Shown here one piece after another: positions 24,154 through 34,146 of a stretch of 64,000 nucleotides of DNA. Each line of letters begins with the position of its first letter. Within the stretch, counting starts at the first letter, position 1. This DNA comes from Actinoplanes sp040639655. GTDB taxonomy: Bacteria; Actinomycetota; Actinomycetes; Mycobacteriales; Micromonosporaceae. Position numbers and translations under genes: made by a program. The stretch lies in assembly GCF_040639655.1 (NCBI RefSeq), contig NZ_JBFAAI010000002.1, forward strand, positions 186,001 through 250,000. The letters are read 5' to 3'. The notes beneath the pieces are model-generated. The model did not search any database and was not told the DNA's origin. It saw nothing but the letters and a program-made list of their open reading frames with translations.

Positions 24154-25494
24154 ATGACTCCCGCTGCCCCGCCGGTCAAACGCGACCGCACTCACTACCT
24201 GTACCTGGCGGTCATCGCGGCCGTCCTGCTCGGCATCGCCGTCGGCCTGCTCTGGCCGAAGGCCGCGGTCGAGCTCAAACCGATCGGTACCGGCTTCGTC
24301 GACCTGATCAAGATGATGATCGCCCCGGTCATCTTCTGCACCATCGTCCTCGGCGTCGGCTCGATCCGGCAGGCGGCCCAGGTCGGCAAGGTCGGCGGCC
24401 TGGCCCTCGGCTACTTTCTGACGATGTCCACCGTGGCGCTGGCCATCGGGCTCGTCGTCGGCAACCTGATCCACCCCGGGTCGGGGATGCAGCTGGACGC
24501 CTCGACGGCCGAGGCCGGGCAGAAGGCGATCGGCGAGGACACCGCCAAGAGCACCACCGACTTCCTGCTCGGCATCATCCCGGACAGCCTGCTCACGCCG
24601 CTGGCCACCGGCAACGTGCTGCAGACCCTGCTGGTGGCGCTGCTGGCCGGGTTCGCGCTGCAGTCCATGGGCGAGCGGTCGGCGGCGGTGCTGCGGGCGA
24701 TCGGCCTGTTCCAGCGGCTGGTCTTCCGGATCCTGGCGATGCTGATGTGGCTGGCCCCGATCGGCGCTTTCGGTGCGATCGCCGCGGTGGTCGGCGCGAC
24801 CGGCACCGACGCGCTGGTCAGCCTCGCCCAGATCATGCTCGGCTTCTACGTCACCTGCGCGCTCTTCGTCTTCGTGGTGCTCGGGGCGCTGCTCTGGCTG
24901 ATCGCCCGGATCAACATCTTCCGTCTGTTCAAGTACCTGGGCCGTGAGTTCCTGCTGATCCTGTCGACGTCGTCGTCGGAGTCGGCGCTGCCCCGCCTGA
25001 TCGCCAAGATGGAGCACGTCGGTGTGAGCCGCCCGGTCGTCGGCATCACGGTGCCGACCGGGTACTCGTTCAACCTGGACGGCACGGCCATCTACCTGAC
25101 CATGGCGTCGCTGTTCGTGGCCCAGGCGATGGGCGACCCGCTGTCGGTCAGCGAACAGATCTCGCTGCTCCTCTTCATGATCATCGCCTCGAAGGGCGCG
25201 GCCGGGGTCACCGGTGCCGGTCTGGCCACCCTCGCCGGTGGTCTGCAGAGCCACCGCCCCGACCTGGTCGACGGCGTCGGCCTGATCGTCGGTATCGACC
25301 GGTTCATGTCCGAGGCCCGTGCGCTCACCAACTTCGCCGGCAACGCCGTCGCGACGGTTCTGATCGGCACGTGGACCAAGGGCTTCGACCGTGACCGGGC
25401 CCAGCTCGTCCTCTCCGGCGGTGACCCGTTCGACGAGGAGACGATGGTCGACGACGACCACGGCGCTCCGGCCACCACACCTGCCGCCGTCTGA
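24154..25494 (+). CDS. dctA: Dicarboxylate/cation symporter, DctA-like (DAACS family)
   Basis: A 446-residue membrane transporter. Family marks are the serine-rich STSSSESALPR of reentrant loop 1, PTGYSFNLDGTAIY in helix 7 and SKGAAGVTGAG of loop 2. These place it in the DctA branch, which imports C4-dicarboxylates with protons or sodium. It is divergent from a CitA/DcuS-type two-component system, which supports induction by external dicarboxylates. The start ATG follows CATTCCTCCC without a strong ribosome site. Confidence 0.9.
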   Translation: MTPAAPPVKRDRTHYLYLAVIAAVLLGIAVGLLWPKAAVELKPIGTGFVDLIKMMIAPVIFCTIVLGVGSIRQAAQVGKVGGLALGYFLTMSTVALAIGLVVGNLIHPGSGMQLDASTAEAGQKAIGEDTAKSTTDFLLGIIPDSLLTPLATGNVLQTLLVALLAGFALQSMGERSAAVLRAIGLFQRLVFRILAMLMWLAPIGAFGAIAAVVGATGTDALVSLAQIMLGFYVTCALFVFVVLGALLWLIARINIFRLFKYLGREFLLILSTSSSESALPRLIAKMEHVGVSRPVVGITVPTGYSFNLDGTAIYLTMASLFVAQAMGDPLSVSEQISLLLFMIIASKGAAGVTGAGLATLAGGLQSHRPDLVDGVGLIVGIDRFMSEARALTNFAGNAVATVLIGTWTKGFDRDRAQLVLSGGDPFDEETMVDDDHGAPATTPAAV

Positions 25495-25628
25495 CCACCC
25501 GGTCGCCCGGCCGGGCACCGGACCGGCCGGGCAGTTGCTGGTGGCGCTCGTTTGCGGGCGCCGATTTCCCCCTGACGGCACCTGCGTGGAGAATCGGTCG
25601 GCGCCGATGATCGAACGCGGAGGCCTTC

Positions 25629-28600
25629 ATGACTTTCAATGGCTTCATCTCGTACAGCCACGCCGCTGACGGGCGGCTGGCGCCGGCCGTCCAGCGTGGG
25701 TTGCATCGGCTGGCGAAGCCCTGGAATCGCCGCCGTGCGCTGTGGATCTTCCGGGATCAGACCGGTCTGTCGGTGACCCCGGCATTGTGGTCCTCGATCC
25801 AGGAGGCGCTGGACGGCTCGGACTGGTTCGTGCTGCTCGCGTCACCGGAGGCGGCACAGTCGCCGTGGGTCAACCGCGAGATCGAGCATTGGATCGCGAC
25901 GAAACCGGCGGACCGGATCCTGCCCGTGCTGACCGACGGGGAGTGGCGGTGGGACCCGGAGCACGGCGACCTGTCCGCGGACTCGACGGCCGTGCCGGAC
26001 GCGTTGCGCGGGGTGTTCGCCGAGGAGCCGCTCTTTCTCGACCTGCGCTGGACCCGCGACGACCCGAGCCTCAGCCTGAACGATCCTCGCTTCCGCGACG
26101 CGATCGCGCAGTTGGCCGCCCCGATGCACGGCCTCAGCAAGGACGAGTTGGAGGGCGAGGACATCCGGCAGCACCGCCGGGCCCTGCGGCTGCGCCGAGG
26201 GGCCGTGGCGGCGCTGGCGTTGCTGACCGCCGTGGCGTCGCTGACCGGCGTGGTCGCGGGACACAACGCCGACCGGGCCACCGCCGCCAGCGTCGAGGCC
26301 GAGCGGCAACAGGAACTCGCCTCGCGGGAACGCGGCAATGCCGGGCGGTTCGCGGAGGAGGCCCGGCGCCAGCAGGAGAACGCCCGCACGCAGGAGGCTC
26401 GCGCACACGCCGCCGCCGTGGAGACGAAGTCGCAGGAGAAGCAGGCGGGGGAACAGCGGGCCGCGGCCGAACGGGCGGCGGCGGAGGCGAGACGGCAACA
26501 GGAGAACGCACGTAAGCAGCAGGAACTGGCGAACCGGTCGCGGGCTCTGGCCGACGAGCAGCGGAAGGTCGCTCAGGAGCAACGTGAACTGGCCAGGCAG
26601 TCCGCGCGGCAGACGGAACGCCAGCGGATCATCGCGGAGCAGCAGCAACTCCTCGCCGCGCAGGCCACCACGGAGGCCGAGCGGCAGCGAACCATCGCGC
26701 GGCGACAGCAGCGGATCGCCGAGGAGTCCGCGGCGGAGGCCCGCCGGCAGGGGGCCATCGCCCGGGAGAACGAACGAAAGGCGAGAGCGGCCGCCGAGGA
26801 GGCCCGCCGGCAGGAGGAGAACGCCGCGGAGCAGAAGCGGATCACGCTCGGACGGCGGCTGTTCAACAGGGCCACGGCGACTGTCGGCAACGACCCGGCG
26901 ATGGCGATCCGGCTCGGGATCGCCGCGGAGAAGATCCAGGCGGGCGCCGAGTCCCGTGCCGAGCTCGCAGCCCTCGTCACCTCCACCCGCAAGATCGGCG
27001 CCATCGACGAGGTGCTGGCCATGTCCTACGGCGCGAACAACGTCATCGCCGTCATCGCCGCCGACTACACCCTGTCGCTGTGGAGCGTGGCAAACCCGGC
27101 CGTGCCCGTCCGCCTCGCCACGGTCGACGATTTCCCGGTCTTCCCCTTCCTGACCTTCGCCCCCGACGGCAAGACACTCGCCGTCGTCGGCGGATGGGAC
27201 TTCGAGCCGGTTCTGCTCGACGTCTCCGATCCGGCCGAGCCGGTCACGATCAGCACGGTGCCGCTGCCGAACGCCGGCCGGCCCGTCTTCAGCCCGGACG
27301 GGCGGACGCTCGCCGTCGGCGGCTTCGACGGGATGTGGACCCTCTGGGATCTGACCGACAGGGCCAGTCCCGCTCAGCTCAGCCAGATCCCGGGCGGTCT
27401 CATACCGCCCACGTTCAGCCCCGATGGCCGTACCGTCGTGACCTCCGGCGTCTCCGACGCCACCGGAGTGGTCTGGAACATCACTGATCGCAAGAGCCCC
27501 ACCGCGCTGCTCACGCTGGACGGCAAGGTCCGGAGAGCAGCCTTCAGTCCGGCACGGCCCCTGCTGGCCACCCACGACTCCGCCGGGAGTCTGTCGATCT
27601 GGAACGTGGACGACCCCGCCGAGCCGAAGAAGCTCTCCACGCAGGCGGTCCGCGCCGCCGACGTGACGTTCAGCACCGACGGCCTGACCCTGGCCACCAG
27701 TGACAACGACGGGACGGCCCGCCTGTGGGACATGACCGCGGACACGCCGGTCCACCTCGCCGATGTGAACAGCAACGACGGCGCCGCGCTGGCGATGTCG
27801 TTCAGCCCGGACGGCCGGGTTCTGTCCACCGTGGCGGTCGACGGCTCACTGAGCCTTTGGACCGTCGAGGCGCACGGCGCACCGAAAATCGTCGGCCGGG
27901 CCACCGGCGAGACCCGTAAAGGGCTGATGGCCGCTCTCAGCTCGGACGGCCGGCGCCTGACCACAGCACACGCCGACGGGACGGCGACCGTGTGGGACCT
28001 GTCGAACCCCGCCCGCCCGGTCGAGCGCGCCACCGTACGTGTCGGCCCCGGTTCCCTCAATGCGGCGGCGGTCAGCCCCAGCGGTGACATCCTCGCCACC
28101 GTCCGCTGGGCGTCGGACGGCTTCGTGACGCTGACCGACCTCAGCGATCCGAGCGCGCCGGCGCCGCTCGGCAAGCTGCCCGTCGGGCCCTACGGCTCGA
28201 CGCTGACGTTCGGTCCGGATGGCCGGACGCTGGCCGTCGGCGAGGGATTCGACGTGACGCTGTGGGATCTCACCGACCCGCTGCAGCCGGCCCGGCTTCC
28301 CGATCTGCTGGGCGACGATCTGGTCGGGCCCATCGCCTTCAGCCCTGACGGTGGCACCGTCGCCGTCGCCGAGGACCGGACGGTCAGTCTGTGGAGCCTG
28401 GCCGACCGGTCGAACCCGGTTCGGGCCGGGCGGCTCAAAGGGCACTCCGCATTCGTGAGATCCATGGCGTTCAGCCCGGACGGGCGGACCCTGGCGACCG
28501 GGAGTTCGGACCGGACGGCGGCACTGTGGGACATCGCCGGCCCGGTCCGCCGCCGGCAGGCGATCCTGACCGGCAACACCGCGATGATCGACTCGGTGGC

Positions 28601-28940
28601 CTTCGCCCCGGACGGCCGCACCCTCGCGACCGGCACCAGGGACTCCGTGCTGGCACTCTGGGATGTGGCCGAGCCGTCCACCCCCCAGCGTGTCGGCGGG
28701 ATGAAGCGCACCGAACTCGAGTCGAGGTCACTGCTCTTCCACCCGGACGGGCACACCTTGGTGACCAGCGGCACTGACAGCAGCGGGACACGGGCCGTGC
28801 TCTGGGACTACTCGGCCCTGAACGCTCTGCGGGCGGCGCCGTCCAGGACCGCCTGCGCCGTCACCGGTGGCGGCTTCACACCGGAGGAGTGGGCAGCCTA
28901 CGTCCCGGAGACGCCGTACCAGCCGACCTGTCCCCGCTGA
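25629..28940 (+). CDS. TIR / membrane anchor / coiled-coil / WD40 protein
   Basis: A 1,103-residue multi-domain protein. Residues 1 to about 165 form a bacterial TIR domain (FISYSHAADG, SDWFVLLASPEAAQSPW) with a candidate NADase glutamate E84 in WVNRE. A hydrophobic segment at 191-211 could anchor it in the membrane. Residues about 215-405 are a long coiled coil rich in E, R, A and Q. From about 430 to 1,070 there are WD40-like repeats with FSPDGRTLA and LWDL/LWSL motifs. The ATG follows CGGAGG. TIR proteins with sensor repeats can act in antiviral defence by consuming NAD+, but signalling roles are also known. It appears to be a single gene. Confidence 0.85.
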   Translation: MTFNGFISYSHAADGRLAPAVQRGLHRLAKPWNRRRALWIFRDQTGLSVTPALWSSIQEALDGSDWFVLLASPEAAQSPWVNREIEHWIATKPADRILPVLTDGEWRWDPEHGDLSADSTAVPDALRGVFAEEPLFLDLRWTRDDPSLSLNDPRFRDAIAQLAAPMHGLSKDELEGEDIRQHRRALRLRRGAVAALALLTAVASLTGVVAGHNADRATAASVEAERQQELASRERGNAGRFAEEARRQQENARTQEARAHAAAVETKSQEKQAGEQRAAAERAAAEARRQQENARKQQELANRSRALADEQRKVAQEQRELARQSARQTERQRIIAEQQQLLAAQATTEAERQRTIARRQQRIAEESAAEARRQGAIARENERKARAAAEEARRQEENAAEQKRITLGRRLFNRATATVGNDPAMAIRLGIAAEKIQAGAESRAELAALVTSTRKIGAIDEVLAMSYGANNVIAVIAADYTLSLWSVANPAVPVRLATVDDFPVFPFLTFAPDGKTLAVVGGWDFEPVLLDVSDPAEPVTISTVPLPNAGRPVFSPDGRTLAVGGFDGMWTLWDLTDRASPAQLSQIPGGLIPPTFSPDGRTVVTSGVSDATGVVWNITDRKSPTALLTLDGKVRRAAFSPARPLLATHDSAGSLSIWNVDDPAEPKKLSTQAVRAADVTFSTDGLTLATSDNDGTARLWDMTADTPVHLADVNSNDGAALAMSFSPDGRVLSTVAVDGSLSLWTVEAHGAPKIVGRATGETRKGLMAALSSDGRRLTTAHADGTATVWDLSNPARPVERATVRVGPGSLNAAAVSPSGDILATVRWASDGFVTLTDLSDPSAPAPLGKLPVGPYGSTLTFGPDGRTLAVGEGFDVTLWDLTDPLQPARLPDLLGDDLVGPIAFSPDGGTVAVAEDRTVSLWSLADRSNPVRAGRLKGHSAFVRSMAFSPDGRTLATGSSDRTAALWDIAGPVRRRQAILTGNTAMIDSVAFAPDGRTLATGTRDSVLALWDVAEPSTPQRVGGMKRTELESRSLLFHPDGHTLVTSGTDSSGTRAVLWDYSALNALRAAPSRTACAVTGGGFTPEEWAAYVPETPYQPTCPR

Positions 28941-28948
28941 GACAGCGG
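28934..28948. repeat. CCGCTGAGACAGCGG dyad at the end of the TIR gene
   Basis: CCGCTG and CAGCGG form a perfect 6-bp dyad around AGA. It overlaps the stop codon of the TIR/WD40 gene. Its core GCTGAGACAGCGG is identical to the right half of the 31-nt element at 9538 and 50911, but the left arm is missing here. Confidence 0.65.
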
Positions 28949-29012
28949 AATGTGCGGGCCGTGCCAGGCCGGTGTGCGCGCCGTGCCAGGCACTGCCCTC
29001 AGGCTCTTCGGC

Positions 29013-29990
29013 ATGGGAACCGAAGATCTGGTGGTGCGCGCCGAGGGGCTGCGCAAACGGTACGGGAAGACGCAGGCGCTCGACGGTGTGGACCTGTCGA
29101 TGCGCCGCGGCACCGTGCTGGGAGTGCTGGGGCCCAACGGCGCCGGCAAGACAACGGCGGTACGGGTCCTCGCGACCCTGCTGCGCCCCGACGAGGGCAG
29201 CGCCTTCGTGGCCGGGATCGACGTGCTAAAGAACCCGCACGCGGTACGCCGCAAGGTCGGGCTCACCGGCCAGTACGCGTCGGTGGACGAGGACCTCACG
29301 GGCGTACAGAATCTCGTGCTCATCGGTCGTCTCCTCGATCTGAGCGGGAGGGACGCGCGGCGCCGGGCCGGCGAACTGCTGGAGTGGTTCGATCTGACCG
29401 AGGCCGGGCAGCGGCCGGCCAAGACGTACTCCGGTGGCATGCGCCGCCGCCTGGACCTGGCGGCGAGCCTCGTCGGTCACCCCGAGGTGATCTTCCTCGA
29501 CGAGCCGACGACCGGGCTCGACCCGGCCAAACGCGAGGACATGTGGGGCGTGGTCCGCACCCAGGTGGCGAGCGGCGCGAGCGTGCTGCTGACCACCCAG
29601 TACCTGGAGGAGGCGGACGCTCTCGCCGACGAGATCGTGGTGGTGGATCACGGCAAGGTGATCGCGCACGACACCCCGGACGGGCTGAAGCGGCGCGTCG
29701 GTGGGCAGACGCTGCGGGTCCGCCCGTCTGATCCGGCCCGGTTGCCGGACGTGGTGCGGCTGCTGGACGCGGCGGCCGCGCCGGGGACCGCGGCCTCCCT
29801 GGACGAGTCGGCCGGCTCCCGGCCGGGTGCCGCGTCGGTACCGGTGACGGGCGACGAGGTTCTGGACAAGCTGATCCCGGCGTTGCGTGCGGACCGGATC
29901 GAGGTGACCGAACTGGGCCTGCATCTGCCGAGCCTGGACGAGGTGTTCCACGCGCTGACCGCACGCACCGAGGCGAAGGAGCTGGTATGA
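29013..29990 (+). CDS. ABC transporter ATP-binding protein, DrrA family
   Basis: A 325-residue ATPase. Walker A is GPNGAGKTT, the signature is YSGGMRRRLDLA, Walker B is VIFLDEPTTGLDP, and the C-terminal extension is of the DrrA type (daunorubicin resistance). An upstream ATG at 28950 would add 21 residues without a domain match, so ATG 29013 is preferred. The permease gene follows with a 4-base overlap. The pair exports drugs, lipids or polyketides; the substrate is unknown. Confidence 0.9.
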   Translation: MGTEDLVVRAEGLRKRYGKTQALDGVDLSMRRGTVLGVLGPNGAGKTTAVRVLATLLRPDEGSAFVAGIDVLKNPHAVRRKVGLTGQYASVDEDLTGVQNLVLIGRLLDLSGRDARRRAGELLEWFDLTEAGQRPAKTYSGGMRRRLDLAASLVGHPEVIFLDEPTTGLDPAKREDMWGVVRTQVASGASVLLTTQYLEEADALADEIVVVDHGKVIAHDTPDGLKRRVGGQTLRVRPSDPARLPDVVRLLDAAAAPGTAASLDESAGSRPGAASVPVTGDEVLDKLIPALRADRIEVTELGLHLPSLDEVFHALTARTEAKELV

Positions 29991-30793
29991 CCACGATCGC
30001 GCAACCCCAGATCCGGCCGGCCGGATCAGGGCTCGCCGGGACCGTCCGGCACAGCCTCGCGCTGGCGAAACGAAGCCTCATCAAGACGATGCGCACGCCC
30101 GAGGCGCTGATCGACGTCACCATCCAGCCGGTGATCTTCCTGCTGCTGTTCACCTACCTGTTCGGCGGTGCGATCGCCAACGGGGACCGGGGCGGCTACC
30201 TGCAGTTCCTGCTACCGGGCATGCTGGCGCAGTCGCTGGCGATGGGCGGCGTGGCGCTCGGCCAGAACCTCAACGCCGACATCGAGAAGGGTGTCTTCGA
30301 CCGGTTCCGGTCCCTGCCGATCTCCCGGGCGGCGCCGCTGGTCGGCGCGGTGCTCGCCGATGTGGTCCGCTACCTGAGCGTGTGCGTCGTGATGCTCGGT
30401 TTCGGCACGATCATGGGCTTCCGGGTGGAGACCGGGTTCCTGCCGGCGCTGGCCGCGGTGGCGCTGTCGATCGCCTTCGGACTGTGCTTCTGCTGGATCT
30501 CCGTCTGGGTGGGGATGCTGGCCCGTACCTCCGGTGCCGTGCAGGGCATCATGTTCCTGCTGGTGCTGCCGCTGACCTTCGGCAGCAACGTGTATGTGCC
30601 GACCGACACGCTGCCCGGGTTCGTGCAGGGGTTCGTGGCGGTCAACCCGATCACGCCGCTGGTCACGACGATCCGCGGGCTGCTCGTCGACGGGCCGGTG
30701 GCCGGGCCGCTGACGACGACGTTGATCTGGATGGCCGGGCTCCTGGCGGTGTTCGTGCCGCTGGCGCTGCGCGCCTACGCGCGACGGGCCTGA
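29987..30793 (+). CDS. ABC transporter permease, DrrB/ABC-2 type
   Basis: A 268-residue ABC-2 permease with about six membrane segments and the family motif LPGMLAQSLAMGG. It partners the ATPase encoded just upstream, with an ATGA overlap. Its stop codon abuts the stop of the convergent SARP-type regulator. It forms the membrane part of a DrrAB-like exporter. Confidence 0.9.
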   Translation: MTTIAQPQIRPAGSGLAGTVRHSLALAKRSLIKTMRTPEALIDVTIQPVIFLLLFTYLFGGAIANGDRGGYLQFLLPGMLAQSLAMGGVALGQNLNADIEKGVFDRFRSLPISRAAPLVGAVLADVVRYLSVCVVMLGFGTIMGFRVETGFLPALAAVALSIAFGLCFCWISVWVGMLARTSGAVQGIMFLLVLPLTFGSNVYVPTDTLPGFVQGFVAVNPITPLVTTIRGLLVDGPVAGPLTTTLIWMAGLLAVFVPLALRAYARRA

Positions 30794-33700
30794 TCACGAC
30801 GGCAGGGCGAGCCGCGCGGGGTCGACGAGACTCTGCGCGGCTGCCGTCTCCAGGGCCCAGCCGGACGCGTAGGCCTCGCCGTACTCCTTGTCGCCGAGCA
30901 CGGAGCGGGCCTGCATGGCCACCTGCGTCACGTACAGGTCGGTGTGGTCGTGCGAGCCGCGCAGCCGGGCCGCCGCGCCGAGCAGCATCGCCGCGTCCCG
31001 GAGCCGCCCGCGCAGCGCGGCGAGGCCACCCGCGGTGACCGCGACCATCGCGATGATCGGCATGTCCCGGGTCTGGACAGCGGCCGGATAGGCGCGAGCG
31101 AGCGCCTTCCCGGCCGCCTCCGCGTCGCCGTCCCGCAAGGCCAGTGCGGCCCTGATGGCGCCGACGATCGCGCGCCCGTGGTCCCCGCCCATCAGGGGCA
31201 TCCGGCCGTCGTCCATGCCGAGGGCACCGGCGGCCCGTTCGATGAGCTCACGGGCCCGGTCGAGGTCATCGAGCCACAGCAGCATCCCCGCCTCGAGCGC
31301 GTCGACCAGCAGGATCATCTCCCGGGAAGCGGACCGGTCGGCGCGGGCCCGTGCGGAGGCCACCGCCACCCGGGCCTCGTCCGGTTCGCCGAGGCGCATG
31401 TGCAGGTCGGCCCACCGCAGGTCGATGAAGATCTCGTCGCCGATGTCCAGCGAACCGAACTCGGCCGCGAACGCCCGCGCCGCGCGCAGATCCACGCGTG
31501 CCCCGCCGAGGTCGCCGTCGTACTGACGCAGCAGCGCCCGCAGCGGCAGGACGTTGGCCTGTCCCCAGCGGTCGCCGAGCGACCGGAACCCGTCCAGCGC
31601 CGCCGTCACGTCCAGCGTCAGCTGCCCCAGGTCGCCGTTGTTCTCGGCGATCTGGGCCCGGAACATGTGCGCCAGCGCGACCAGCCAGCGGTCCGGCCCG
31701 GCGATCAGCTGGTCGACCCGCCGCTCGGCGGCCTCGGTCTCCCCGGCCATGTAGAGGGCGAACGCGGCGATCGCCCCGGCCGGGCCGGGCAGCAGCGGAT
31801 GCGCGGCCAGCCGCCGGGCCAGGGCGTGCAGGCGCGTGGTGCGCTGCTCGGCGGTCTCGGTGAGCGAGCCCGGTTCGGGGCCGGTGCGGTTCAGCACCAT
31901 GAACGCCTCGGCGCAGTCGGCCTCGAGCGGGTCGCGTTCGCCGGGGACCGCGAGCACCACCCGCAGCCAGTACGCGGCGTCGTCGTGCCGCCCGAACATC
32001 TGCCAGTACCAGCACAGGTCCAGCGCGAACGAGACGGCGGCCCGCGCGTCGCCACGGTCGCAGAGGTGACGCAGGGCGGCCAGCGCGTTGTCGTACTCGG
32101 CCCGCATGTCGCGCAGGGCCACGACCTGCCCGGCGGTGCGCAGGCGGGCGTCGGCGTCGGCCACGAGCGTGGCGAGGTGCTGGGCCGCCACATCCCGGGC
32201 CTCGTCGAGCAGGCCCTGCTCGGCGAGGCGCTCGATGCCGTACTCGCGCAGCGTCTCCAGCATCCGGTACCGGCCGCCCGGCGCCAGCTGCAGCAACGAC
32301 CGGTCGACCAGGGCGGCCAGCAGGTCGGCGGTGGCCGGGCCGGTGCCCGCGATCACGGCCGCGGACGTCGCGGTCACCCCGCCCGGCAGCACCGCGATCC
32401 GCTCGGCCAGCGCCCGTTCCTCGCCGGTGAGCAGATTCCAGCTCCAGGCGATCACGGCGCGCAGGGTCCGGTGCCGGGGCTGTGCCGTCCGGCTGCCGGT
32501 GGTGAGCAGCCGGAACCGGTCGGAGAGACCGTCCGCCAGCTCGGCCAGGCCCAGGGTGCGCAGCCGGGCCGCGGCGAGTTCCAGGGCCAGTGGCAGCCCG
32601 TCCAGGCCGCGGACGATCCGCACCACGTCACCGGCGGTGCCGGCGTCCACGGTGAATCCGGGCCGCACCGCGGCGGCCCGTTCGGCGAACAACCGCACCG
32701 CCGGTGCCGCCGCGGCCTCGGCGGGCCCGGCGCCCGGCTCCGGCAGGCCGAGGGACCCGAGCGGCACCAGTGCCTCGCCGTCGACGGCCAGTGGCTCCCG
32801 GCTCGTGGCCAGCACGCGTAGCCGCGGACACCGCGCCAGCAGGGCGGTGACCAGGTGCGCGACGGCGTCGATGAGGTGCTCGCAGTTGTCGACGACCAGC
32901 AGCAGCTCACGGCCGTACAGCCGCTCGGCGAGCAGGTCGACGTCGCTCAGGCCCTCCGGGCGGACCCGGTTGACCGTCTCGAACAGGGCCGATCCGCGCA
33001 GCCCGGCGGATGCCACGACGGCAGCGCCGACCTTCGCCGGCTCGGTCACCGACGCGAGATCCACCATCCAGGCGCCGTCGCGGAACGCACCGGCTCGCCG
33101 CCGTGCCGCCTCGGTCGCGAGTCGCGTCTTGCCGGCGCCCCCGGGACCGAGAACGGTCACCAGACGCCCGGCGGTGAGCAGCTCGTCGATCCGGGCCAGG
33201 TCGTCCTGGCGACCGACGAAGCTGGTCAGAGGTTCCGGCAGGTTGGTCGCCGGCGGTTCGGTCACGGTCCGCAGTGGCCCGGATTCGATCGGCGGCGGTA
33301 CGTCCGGAGTGCCGCGCAGGAGCCGGAGGTGCCGCTCCCGCAGTGCCGCACCCGGATCGGCCCCGAGCCGTTCGGCGAGGCCGGCACGGACCCGCTCGTA
33401 GACGGCGAGCGCGTCGGCCTGCCGCCCCTGGCCGTCCAGCGAGTCGATGAGCAGTGCGGCGAGCCGTTCGTTCAGCGGATGCTCGGCGAGCAGGCCGCTC
33501 AGCCGGGCGGCGGCGTGCTCGGCCTGCCCGAGGTGGAGTTCGGCCTCCGCCAGGTCGGCGCCCGCCTCGACGACCGCCCGGTCGAGCCGGGTGGCGTGAC
33601 CGGGCGCGGCGCCGCGCAGTTCGACCGCGACCGGCCCGCGGACCAGGGCGGCCGCCTCGCGGAGCGGCCGGGCGGCACCGGCCGGGTCGCCGGCGCGCAG

Positions 33701-34051
33701 CCGGTCCCGGCCGTCGGCGGCGAGCCGTTCGAACCGGAGGGCGTCCACGTCGCCGGGGCCGACGGCCAGCCGGTAGCCGCCTTCCGCCTGTGCGACGGTG
33801 TCACCGCCACCGAGCAGCCGCCGCAGCCGGGAGATCAGTGACTGCAGGGCGTTCACCGGGTCGGCCGGTTGCTCCTCCGGCCAGAGCGCCTCGACCAGCA
33901 GGCCGGGTGGCACGGGCCGGCCACCGGCGGCGGCCAGCCGGACCAGGAGGCCGCGCAGCCGGGCGCCGGGAATCGGCAGCCCATCGCCGCCACGGGTGAC
34001 CCGCAGCTCGCCGAGCAGCCCGATCCACAGCCGGTCGGTGTCCGCACTCAC
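30794..34051 (-). CDS. SARP/AfsR-type regulator with BTAD, STAND ATPase and TPR-like region
   Basis: A large regulator of about 1,085 residues. The N-terminus is a winged-helix DNA-binding domain (IGLLGELRVTRGG..LPIPGARLRGLL) followed by a bacterial transcriptional activation domain (up to about residue 255). A STAND/AAA-type ATPase follows with Walker A LGPGGAGKT and LLVVDNCEHL as Walker B. The C-terminal half is helical and TPR-like. The GTG at 34051 is preferred because AGGAT lies 8 bases upstream and the domain starts directly after it; an ATG 27 bases upstream is also possible. It converges with the DrrAB-like exporter but need not control it. AfsR-like proteins often govern secondary metabolism. 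Confidence 0.88.
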   Translation of the reverse strand: MSADTDRLWIGLLGELRVTRGGDGLPIPGARLRGLLVRLAAAGGRPVPPGLLVEALWPEEQPADPVNALQSLISRLRRLLGGGDTVAQAEGGYRLAVGPGDVDALRFERLAADGRDRLRAGDPAGAARPLREAAALVRGPVAVELRGAAPGHATRLDRAVVEAGADLAEAELHLGQAEHAAARLSGLLAEHPLNERLAALLIDSLDGQGRQADALAVYERVRAGLAERLGADPGAALRERHLRLLRGTPDVPPPIESGPLRTVTEPPATNLPEPLTSFVGRQDDLARIDELLTAGRLVTVLGPGGAGKTRLATEAARRRAGAFRDGAWMVDLASVTEPAKVGAAVVASAGLRGSALFETVNRVRPEGLSDVDLLAERLYGRELLLVVDNCEHLIDAVAHLVTALLARCPRLRVLATSREPLAVDGEALVPLGSLGLPEPGAGPAEAAAAPAVRLFAERAAAVRPGFTVDAGTAGDVVRIVRGLDGLPLALELAAARLRTLGLAELADGLSDRFRLLTTGSRTAQPRHRTLRAVIAWSWNLLTGEERALAERIAVLPGGVTATSAAVIAGTGPATADLLAALVDRSLLQLAPGGRYRMLETLREYGIERLAEQGLLDEARDVAAQHLATLVADADARLRTAGQVVALRDMRAEYDNALAALRHLCDRGDARAAVSFALDLCWYWQMFGRHDDAAYWLRVVLAVPGERDPLEADCAEAFMVLNRTGPEPGSLTETAEQRTTRLHALARRLAAHPLLPGPAGAIAAFALYMAGETEAAERRVDQLIAGPDRWLVALAHMFRAQIAENNGDLGQLTLDVTAALDGFRSLGDRWGQANVLPLRALLRQYDGDLGGARVDLRAARAFAAEFGSLDIGDEIFIDLRWADLHMRLGEPDEARVAVASARARADRSASREMILLVDALEAGMLLWLDDLDRARELIERAAGALGMDDGRMPLMGGDHGRAIVGAIRAALALRDGDAEAAGKALARAYPAAVQTRDMPIIAMVAVTAGGLAALRGRLRDAAMLLGAAARLRGSHDHTDLYVTQVAMQARSVLGDKEYGEAYASGWALETAAAQSLVDPARLALPS

Positions 34052-34146
34052 GTGACGATCCTGCCGGGTGCCGTCCACCTACCCCAAATCGGGCACGCGC
34101 CGCGCCGGTCCACCACCCAGCGACTCCGGTCCCTTACGGTTGAATC

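Noticed and set aside
25842..27755. 637-codon open frame antisense to the TIR/WD40 gene
   Set aside because: A mirror of the repetitive coiled-coil codons; leucine/arginine-rich without structure of its own.
28941..34051. DrrAB-like exporter plus SARP regulator as an antibiotic biosynthesis cluster
   Set aside because: No biosynthetic enzymes are near; the two units merely converge.
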